A stretch of 6,470 nucleotides of DNA. It comes from Nitrospirales bacterium (GTDB taxonomy: Bacteria > Nitrospirota > Nitrospiria > Nitrospirales > UBA2166). Below are positions 1 through 6,470 of the stretch, in pieces (within the stretch, counting starts at the first letter, position 1; every line of letters begins with the position of its first letter). The notes under the pieces are model-generated. The model made no database searches. It worked only from the letters and a program-made list of their open reading frames with translations, and was not told the DNA's origin. The stretch lies in the NCBI GenBank assembly GCA_029261375.1, contig JAJDBL010000440.1, positions 1 to 6,470 of the forward strand. Reading direction: 5' to 3'. Position numbers and translations under genes: made by a program.

Positions 1-2083
<2,083 letters not shown>

Positions 2084-2090
2084 CACGCCG

Positions 2091-2095
2091 TCCTC
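2091..2095 (-). promoter_or_regulatory. Ribosome binding site of gatB
   Basis: GAGGA on the minus strand is 7 nt before the ATG at 2083 but only 4 nt before an in-frame GTG at 2086. This favours the ATG start. Confidence 0.65.
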
Positions 2096-2108
2096 ACGTG
2101 CGGAGTTG

Positions 2109-2156
2109 AAAGACCACGGGTTTCTTTTCGTCAGTAAGGATGTCCAAAGACCACGG
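2109..2156. repeat. 11-bp direct repeat in the pre-gatB spacer
   Basis: AAAGACCACGG occurs at 2109-2119 and again at 2146-2156 (37 bp start to start, CCGTGGTCTTT on the minus strand). It could be a tandem binding site upstream of gatB or a chance or duplication remnant. The sequence alone does not decide. Confidence 0.5.
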
Positions 2157-2158
2157 CA

Positions 2159-2488
2159 TCATGCGTGCTCGGCATCGCCACCCGCAAGTTTCTCCCGCTT
2201 GCGACGTACCGCTTCCTTCCCGGATTCATATGCCGACCCTAAAATCTTTTTCCCCTCGTCAAGAAGATCCTTGCCCTGGCCAACCGCAGACTCAACATTG
2301 CCGCGCGCCTCTTTTGCGATCCCATACATGTCTTCTTCAGCTTTCTCGGCGTAGCCACGGATCATCCTTCTCGTTTCCTCACCCGGCTGTGGTGTGAGCA
2401 GAAGAGCCAAACCTGCCCCAATCAATGCCCCGCTGAGAAATGAAAATGCGACGGCTCCGCTTGAAAATCCTTCGTCATAATGCCCCAT
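2159..2488 (-). CDS. YtxH-family membrane-tethered helical protein
   Basis: This 109-residue protein has a short soluble N-terminus, a Gly-rich membrane helix at about residues 12-31 and then the family signature LLLTPQPGEETRR (29-41). It ends in a long amphipathic charged helix (about 42-101). That helix has loosely repeating Lys/Glu/Ala-rich units with Gly-Lys pairs (QGKDLL, EGKKIL, SGKEAV), reminiscent of LEA or apolipoprotein-like helices. No enzyme motif is present. YtxH proteins are linked to general stress in Bacillus; the molecular role is unknown. The ATG with a strong SD sets the start. It overlaps the DUF948 gene by 14 nt and ends with TGA 75 nt before gatB. The pairing with DUF948 matches the ytxG-ytxH arrangement and suggests the two proteins work together, perhaps at the membrane. 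That is inference. Confidence 0.86.
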   Translation of the reverse strand: MGHYDEGFSSGAVAFSFLSGALIGAGLALLLTPQPGEETRRMIRGYAEKAEEDMYGIAKEARGNVESAVGQGKDLLDEGKKILGSAYESGKEAVRRKREKLAGGDAEHA

Positions 2489-2882
2489 TTGATTCTCCTT
2501 CTTTTTTTCCACTCGTGGATTTTTTTACTGTGTCCGTCGCAGCCCGCAGCCCTGCCAACAGACTCGCCAGATTGATCATAATCTTGAATGCATTCCCCCG
2601 AAGCACGTGATGCACGGAATCCACGCTATCACCCACTTTCCCAAGAGCATTGAACAGATGGGCCGCACGGGACACACTGTACTTCACATCTCCTGAAATT
2701 ACGTTGCAGTTGCTCGCCGTTTCTGTCAGTTCCTGGAGCAATGGATCGACTTGTTGATTCATACGACGAATCAACAGCTCCGATTCTTTCGCCGTCTTAC
2801 GCAATTGATGAAGAACGGGAACCAGAAACGCGACTAACACCGCGAACGATATTCCAATTAACCCCCATATGATTTCAGGCAT
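2475..2882 (-). CDS. DUF948 (YtxG-like) membrane-anchored protein
   Basis: This 135-residue protein has one N-terminal membrane helix (about residues 4-24), then a long predicted helical, coiled-coil-like cytoplasmic part (about 25-95). A second amphipathic or hydrophobic stretch lies at about 98-115, and the tail is Lys/Ser/Gly-rich. The pattern, with [20 protein letters not shown] at the start, is that of DUF948 proteins such as B. subtilis YtxG. Its biochemical function is not known. In B. subtilis ytxG and ytxH are adjacent stress-induced genes, and here too the next gene is a YtxH-family protein. The ATG at 2882 is preferred to a GTG at 2894 because of SD spacing. The gene overlaps the gatA stop by 8 nt and the next gene by 14 nt, so it is probably translationally coupled on both sides. 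Two A7 tracts lie near its 3' end. Confidence 0.85.
   Translation of the reverse strand: MPEIIWGLIGISFAVLVAFLVPVLHQLRKTAKESELLIRRMNQQVDPLLQELTETASNCNVISGDVKYSVSRAAHLFNALGKVGDSVDSVHHVLRGNAFKIMINLASLLAGLRAATDTVKKSTSGKKEGESNGAL
2495..2500 (-). promoter_or_regulatory. Ribosome binding site of the YtxH-family gene
   Basis: AAGGAG on the minus strand lies 6 nt before the ATG at 2488. It is the best SD in the window. It decides the start against an upstream in-frame GTG at 2512, because that GTG has no SD and would place the SD inside the coding region. Confidence 0.85.
2502..2526. repeat. Paired A7 tracts (minus strand) at the DUF948/YtxH junction
   Basis: On the transcribed (minus-sense) strand there are two runs of seven A, at 2520-2526 and 2502-2508, separated by 11 nt. 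In the DUF948 frame each reads as A-AAA-AAA following GTA or GGA. Both lie where the downstream YtxH frame is also open (its nearest upstream in-frame stop, TAA, is at 2525-2527). Ordinary explanations are Lys-rich coding plus an A-rich ribosome-loading region. Confidence 0.8.
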
Positions 2883-4344
2883 CACCCACCTCACTCAGTG
2901 GCGCGCGTCTGAGGTGCCAATTGGTTTCTTGCTCAAACGCGAACGCGACCTGCAATATCGTCAACTCATCAAACCATCGCCCCATGACCTGCATCCCGAT
3001 GGGTAATCCATCATGGCTAAACCCACATGGCACAGAGATCGCGGGAAAACCCGCGAGGTTTGCAGAAATCGTGTAGATATCCGACAGATACATTTGCAAA
3101 GGATCATTCAGTTTCTCGCCGAGCCGGAATGCGGGTGTCGGCGTGGTCGGCGTGATGATCACATCTACCTCTTGAAACGCGGCTTCAAAATCCGCTCGAA
3201 TCATCGTTCTTGCCTGCTGAGCCTTCCCATAATACTCGTCGTAATAGCCTGCACTCAAGGCGTAGGTCCCCAACATGATACGCCGCTTTGCCTCAGCGCC
3301 AAATCCCTCACGACGGGTCTGCCGATACATCTCCATCAAGTCTTGGGCCTCAGCACTTCGATAGCCATACTTGACACCGTCATACCGTGCGAGATTTGAG
3401 CTCGCCTCAGCAGTCGCAATGAGATAATACGTAGCAATACCGTAGGGTGTCGCAGGTAACGAGACAACTTTCGTCTTCGCTCCACGCGCACTCAAGACCT
3501 CTAACGCCGCGCGAACTCCCGCTTCAACTTCCGCATCAAGACCGTCTCCAAAGTATTCATCCGGAATACCGATACGAATATCAGTCATATCGCGATGCAA
3601 CGATCGCGATATCTCAGGAACCGGCATCGTCACTGATGTGGAATCATGGGAATCATAGCCGGCGATCACTTCAAACATGATCGCCGCATCGGTCACATCC
3701 TTTGTGAGCGGTCCAATCTGGTCAAGCGACGAAGCATATGCCACAAGACCGTACCGCGACACACGCCCATACGTTGGTTTGAGCCCTACGACACCACAAC
3801 ACGCAGCAGGCTGTCGAATCGATCCCCCTGTGTCCGAACCGAGTGAGGCAATACACTCATGGGCCGCGACGGCAGCTGCAGATCCCCCACTCGATCCACC
3901 TGGGATCCGCTGGGGGTCCCAGGGATTGCGTGTCGGTTCAAATGCTGAATGTTCCGTTGACGATCCCATCGCGAACTCATCCATGTTGGTCTTGCCAACC
4001 AGAACCGCACCGTGATCTTCCAGCCTCGTCATCACCGTCGCACTATACGGTGGAACAAAGTTCTCCAACATCCTCGAACCACAAGTGGTGACGACGTTTT
4101 CCGTACAGATATTGTCTTTGATCGCTACGGGAATTCCTTGCAGCACGGATGTGGCGTTGCCAGCATTGGCGCGTAGAGCGTACGTGTTAGGGCGAGCGTT
4201 AGGAAGAACCGTCTGGTAGGCATGCACCGTCGCATCGACCCGGGCAATGTGTTGGTGAACGGCCTGTGTGAGTTCCGCGGACGAAAACGTCCCTTTAGAA
4301 ATCCCGTCCGAGGCCTCGTGAATGGTCAGATGGTTGAGACTCAC
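2875..4344 (-). CDS. gatA: Asp/Glu-tRNA amidotransferase subunit A
   Basis: GatA is the glutaminase subunit of GatCAB. It releases ammonia from glutamine and channels it to GatB, where the Glu or Asp on a misacylated tRNA is amidated. The 489 residues are full family length. The amidase-signature Ser-cisSer-Lys triad is visible: K76 in [10 protein letters not shown]151 in [14 protein letters not shown] and S175 in [12 protein letters not shown]. The C-terminal part has TPTTPTPAF and a closing [13 protein letters not shown] motif. The start is GTG, overlapping the panD stop (GTGA). It is favoured because the resulting N-terminus [10 protein letters not shown] matches the family, although the SD is poor (only a G-rich stretch), so translation probably relies on coupling to panD. 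The stop overlaps the next gene by 8 nt. Residues 230-255 are a variable linker that contains a strong inverted repeat at DNA level (3587-3612). Confidence 0.97.
   Translation of the reverse strand: MSLNHLTIHEASDGISKGTFSSAELTQAVHQHIARVDATVHAYQTVLPNARPNTYALRANAGNATSVLQGIPVAIKDNICTENVVTTCGSRMLENFVPPYSATVMTRLEDHGAVLVGKTNMDEFAMGSSTEHSAFEPTRNPWDPQRIPGGSSGGSAAAVAAHECIASLGSDTGGSIRQPAACCGVVGLKPTYGRVSRYGLVAYASSLDQIGPLTKDVTDAAIMFEVIAGYDSHDSTSVTMPVPEISRSLHRDMTDIRIGIPDEYFGDGLDAEVEAGVRAALEVLSARGAKTKVVSLPATPYGIATYYLIATAEASSNLARYDGVKYGYRSAEAQDLMEMYRQTRREGFGAEAKRRIMLGTYALSAGYYDEYYGKAQQARTMIRADFEAAFQEVDVIITPTTPTPAFRLGEKLNDPLQMYLSDIYTISANLAGFPAISVPCGFSHDGLPIGMQVMGRWFDELTILQVAFAFEQETNWHLRRAPLSEVGDA
2886..2892 (-). 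promoter_or_regulatory. Ribosome binding site of the DUF948 gene
   Basis: GAGGTGG on the minus strand lies within the end of gatA; its GAGG core is 6 nt before an ATG at 2882. This supports the ATG over a GTG four codons upstream, which would itself overlap the SD. Confidence 0.6.
3587..3612. repeat. Perfect 10-bp inverted repeat inside gatA
   Basis: The arms ATATCGCGAT (3587-3596) and ATCGCGATAT (3603-3612) are exact reverse complements separated by 6 nt. They fall in gatA codons 245-253, in a poorly conserved linker, where the codons used include ATA, CGA and TCG. In mRNA this would form a stable stem-loop. There is no U-tract after it on the transcribed strand, so it is not a standard intrinsic terminator. 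Its function is unknown. Confidence 0.6.
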
Positions 4345-4766
4345 CCCCGCGTCCCGCCAGCCGAGATGCGAACATTCCCTTCATGGGTTTCGAGATCCCA
4401 TTGGGATGGATTGTGTTTGGAGACTATCCTGTTCTTCTCATTGACGAGGACAATAGTCGGACAATGTTCTTGCGCTTCTACTTCATCGTACAGTGCATAA
4501 CAAAACACCACGAGCTGGTCTCCGACGATGCCTTTCCGTGCGGCAGGCCCATTGAGCGTGATGACTCCAGACCCTGCCGGGCCGGGAATAACATAGGTTT
4601 CAAAGCGCTCTCCGTTATTTAGATTTGAGACCATCACAAGTTCATAACATTGTAGGCCGGCTTCGCGAATGAGGTCCTCGTCTATGGTCAGGCTCCCCTC
4701 GTAGGCAAGATTGGCGTCTGTCACGGTGACCCGATGGAGTTTTGCACGCAGCAATTGACGAAACAT
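4341..4766 (-). CDS. panD: Aspartate 1-decarboxylase (pyruvoyl-dependent)
   Basis: PanD decarboxylates L-aspartate to beta-alanine, the pantothenate and CoA precursor. It is made as a pro-enzyme that cuts itself between Gly24 and Ser25, turning the Ser into the pyruvoyl cofactor. The cleavage motif YEGS is at residues 22-25, exactly as in E. coli. Other matches at the same numbers are K9, H11, R54, Y58 (in NGERFETY) and N72 (in LNGPAA). It is 141 residues against about 126 in E. coli. The extra length is a hydrophilic tail after about residue 115, so the C-terminus differs from short PanDs but resembles the longer mycobacterial form in size. The ATG start has a good SD. The TGA stop overlaps the GTG start of gatA by 4 nt (GTGA). 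Its position between gatC and gatA is unusual; a direct role in amidation is not implied by the sequence. Confidence 0.95.
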   Translation of the reverse strand: MFRQLLRAKLHRVTVTDANLAYEGSLTIDEDLIREAGLQCYELVMVSNLNNGERFETYVIPGPAGSGVITLNGPAARKGIVGDQLVVFCYALYDEVEAQEHCPTIVLVNEKNRIVSKHNPSQWDLETHEGNVRISAGGTRG

Positions 4767-4772
4767 GTTAGA

Positions 4773-4778
4773 CCCTTT
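4773..4778 (-). promoter_or_regulatory. Ribosome binding site of panD
   Basis: AAAGGG on the minus strand lies 6 nt before the panD ATG, in the 24-nt gap after gatC. It supports the chosen start and shows that panD has its own initiation signal rather than depending only on coupling. Confidence 0.7.
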
Positions 4779-4790
4779 CGAAAAAGAAGG

Positions 4791-5075
4791 TTAATCCATG
4801 ATCTTCGGAACTTGAAAGTGGCCAGCCTCTGCTTCGGGTGCGTTGAGAAGCGCTTGGTCCCTCGACAGCGATGGGACGATCTCATCTTCTCGAAACGGCT
4901 CGTACATCGACCCACTACAGAGCGAAGACTGCGTCTGTGGTTCGAGATGTTTAAGAGTATCGAACGAGGTCAGAATCTGGCTTAGCTGGAGACTAAAGAG
5001 CTCTTTTTCCGTCTCATCGATTCCAAGCCTGGCTAAGGTGGCCACGTGTTCGACCTCTTCGTTTGAAATATTCAT
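4791..5075 (-). CDS. gatC: Asp/Glu-tRNA amidotransferase subunit C
   Basis: GatC is the small non-catalytic subunit of the GatCAB amidotransferase; in known structures it wraps around the GatA-GatB interface and stabilises GatA. This 94-residue protein has the usual family length. It carries the N-terminal helix VEHVATLARLGIDETE (residues 8-23), the conserved REDE (62-65) and the extended C-terminal loop LLNAPEAEAGHFQVPKI (76-92). The ATG start gives the expected N-terminus. Upstream is a weak GGTGG (5084-5088) spaced 8 nt, lying in the last codons of glmS, and the glmS stop is only 3 nt away, so translation is probably coupled to glmS. It ends in TAA, 24 nt before panD. The unusual point is that panD, not gatA, follows it. 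Confidence 0.96.
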   Translation of the reverse strand: MNISNEEVEHVATLARLGIDETEKELFSLQLSQILTSFDTLKHLEPQTQSSLCSGSMYEPFREDEIVPSLSRDQALLNAPEAEAGHFQVPKIMD

Positions 5076-5078
5076 CGA

Positions 5079-6470
5079 TCATTCCACCGTCACACTCTTG
5101 GCGAGATTTCGTGGTTGGTCAACATCTGTCCCACGCAACAAGGCCATGTGATAGGCCAGAAGTTGAAGAGGAAGGGTCATCAGAAACGGCGTGAACATGG
5201 GGTCGACATCCGGTATGGTATAGACATCATCAGCGAGATCCGAGATTGCCTCATCCCCCTCTGTCACAATCGCCACGACGAGCCCACTTCGAGCCTTTAC
5301 CTCCCGAACCGCGGTGACCATTTTATCATACAAGTGATCCTTGGGTGCGAGGACGATCACCGGCATTTGTCTATCGATGAGCGCAATCGGCCCATGCTTC
5401 ATTTCTCCCGCAGCATAGCCCTCAGCGTGGATGTAGGAAATTTCCTTTAGCTTCAATGCGCCCTCAAGCGCGACCGGAAAATTAATCCCACGCCCAAGAT
5501 AGAGCGCGTCCGAGTCCCGATAATACTTTCCCGCAATGAATTTAATCACATCCTCAGTTGCCAGCATCTGTTCAATCAGCGGAGCAATACCGGCTAAATG
5601 TTCACACCACGCCACGCCCTGCTCAGCAGACATCGTCCCTCGTGTTCGGCCGAGTAACAGCGCCAATAGATAGAATGCCGTCACCTGCCCCATGAAGGCC
5701 TTGGTTGACGCCACCCCAATCTCCGGGCCAGCGTGGGTATAGATAATCCCATCTGCCTCGCGGGTCATCGTACTACCGACCGAGTTACACAGCGCAATCA
5801 CATGCGCTCCATGCACCTTCGCTTCGCGCGTTCCCGCCAAGGTATCCGCGGTTTCGCCAGATTGCGAAATACCAATCACCACGTCAGTGTTCTCAATCAA
5901 TGTCTCACGATGCCTGAATTCTGATCCCAGCTCCACATGAACGGGAAGCCTCGCCACCGCTTCAATGATGTATTTTCCGATGAGTGCAGAGTGCCACGAG
6001 GTGCCACACCCGACAAGCCAGAGGCGTGTGAGATCTTTGATCCTATCCGACTCAAGACCGAGGTCAGAGAGAACGGCTTCACCACGCTCAGGATTATATC
6101 TCCCCATCAACGTGTGAAGAACGACTTGTGGCTGCTCATGGATCTCCTTGAGCATGAAATGCCGATAGCCCTCCTTCTCAGCCATTCCCGGCGTCCAGTC
6201 GATGTGCGTTGGAGTCTTTTCGTGAGCCACTCCATCGAGATCTGTGATGGTGACCTGGTTGTTCGCGACAGTACACGTCTCGCCGTCCTCAAGAAAAATA
6301 ATCTCGCGTGTATGATGAAGAATGGCTGGAATATCCGAAGCAACAAAGGATTCCCCGTCACCAAGACCCACGACTAACGGGCACCCGGCCCGAGCCGCAA
6401 TGAGGGTTCCAGGCGCATCCTCACTCAACATCACGATCGCGTAGCTACCGGTGAGATCCTTGAGTCCCAT
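5079..6470 (-). CDS. glmS: Glutamine--fructose-6-phosphate aminotransferase (isomerizing), 5'-truncated by the window edge
   Basis: GlmS makes glucosamine-6-phosphate from fructose-6-phosphate and glutamine in the cytoplasm, the first step to UDP-GlcNAc. The visible 463 residues are the end of the N-terminal glutaminase domain followed by two SIS sugar-isomerase domains (about residues 150-280 and 315-450 of the visible part). Recognisable motifs are VGCGTSWHSALIGKY at 153-167, SQSGET at 202-207, KLKE at 340-343, MKHGP at 357-361 and the classic terminal DQPRNLAKSVTVE. By alignment with the E. coli enzyme, K340, E343, H359 and K458 match the isomerase catalytic residues K485, E488, H504 and K603. 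The family is about 610 residues, so roughly 145 are missing, including the catalytic N-terminal Cys. The ATG at the very edge is an internal Met, not the start. The TGA stop lies 3 nt before gatC. The identification is certain. Confidence 0.97.
   Translation of the reverse strand: MGLKDLTGSYAIVMLSEDAPGTLIAARAGCPLVVGLGDGESFVASDIPAILHHTREIIFLEDGETCTVANNQVTITDLDGVAHEKTPTHIDWTPGMAEKEGYRHFMLKEIHEQPQVVLHTLMGRYNPERGEAVLSDLGLESDRIKDLTRLWLVGCGTSWHSALIGKYIIEAVARLPVHVELGSEFRHRETLIENTDVVIGISQSGETADTLAGTREAKVHGAHVIALCNSVGSTMTREADGIIYTHAGPEIGVASTKAFMGQVTAFYLLALLLGRTRGTMSAEQGVAWCEHLAGIAPLIEQMLATEDVIKFIAGKYYRDSDALYLGRGINFPVALEGALKLKEISYIHAEGYAAGEMKHGPIALIDRQMPVIVLAPKDHLYDKMVTAVREVKARSGLVVAIVTEGDEAISDLADDVYTIPDVDPMFTPFLMTLPLQLLAYHMALLRGTDVDQPRNLAKSVTVE

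Larger units (their letters stand above)
2084..2158. other. Spacer between the YtxH gene and gatB
   Basis: This 75-nt gap is the only real intergenic space in the window. It contains an 11-bp direct repeat and the gatB SD. I see no convincing sigma-70 promoter pair and no hairpin followed by a U-tract on the minus strand, so read-through into gatB is the simplest reading. Confidence 0.6.

Noticed and set aside
2091..2104. Imperfect palindrome around CACGTG covering the gatB SD
   Set aside because: It has no loop, so it cannot fold as an RNA hairpin, and a 6-bp CACGTG core is common by chance.
2489..2512. GTG at 2512 as start of the YtxH-family gene
   Set aside because: The strong AAGGAG with 6-nt spacing points to the ATG at 2488; the GTG extension would encode a Lys-rich stretch made by the A-tract and SD.
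2886..2894. GTG at 2894 as start of the DUF948 gene
   Set aside because: It overlaps the SD of the better ATG at 2882 and adds only four residues unlike the family N-terminus.
3900..3922. 6-bp inverted repeat CTGGGA/TCCCAG with 11-nt loop
   Set aside because: It codes for the highly conserved [11 protein letters not shown] part of GatA, so the bases are fixed by protein; the stem is short and has no U-tract.
6468..6470. ATG at the window edge as the glmS start
   Set aside because: The protein would lack most of the glutaminase domain. The conserved sequence at that point is internal to GlmS, so the gene continues outside the window.

Overview
The window holds eight protein genes, all read from the minus strand and almost without gaps. 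In transcription order (high to low coordinates) they are glmS (its start lies beyond the window), gatC, panD, gatA, a DUF948 (YtxG-like) membrane protein, a YtxH-family protein, gatB, and eno (its end lies beyond the window). Spacings are 3 nt, 24 nt, a 4-nt overlap, an 8-nt overlap, a 14-nt overlap, 75 nt and a 4-nt overlap, which looks like a single long polycistron with translational coupling. No stretch near 300 bases lacks a gene. I see no tRNA, rRNA, CRISPR array, insertion sequence or convincing terminator.

The source is a bacterium that makes Gln-tRNA(Gln) and/or Asn-tRNA(Asn) by the indirect GatCAB route. Moderate GC content, the zinc-type GatB and the overall protein style fit Nitrospirota (Nitrospira-like), but this is a low-confidence guess from memory and no marker gene here decides it.

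Region by region: 5079-6470 is glmS (glucosamine-6-phosphate synthase, entry to peptidoglycan and LPS amino sugars). 4791-5075 is gatC. 4341-4766 is panD (beta-alanine for pantothenate and CoA). 2875-4344 is gatA. 2159-2882 is the YtxG/YtxH-like pair of small membrane proteins. 2084-2158 is the only real intergenic spacer. 635-2083 is gatB. 1-638 is the first half of enolase.

GatA, GatB and GatC together form one heterotrimer that converts misacylated Glu-tRNA(Gln) and/or Asp-tRNA(Asn). GlmS is a second glutamine-dependent amide-transfer enzyme, so both ends of the upstream part of the cluster consume glutamine. PanD consumes aspartate, and enolase belongs to central carbon metabolism. The least ordinary parts are the interruption of the gat genes by panD and by the YtxG/YtxH pair, two A7 tracts in the overlap of that pair, and a perfect 10-bp inverted repeat inside gatA. 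Nothing here is clearly a new biological system. Most of the window is well-known housekeeping genes in an unusual arrangement.
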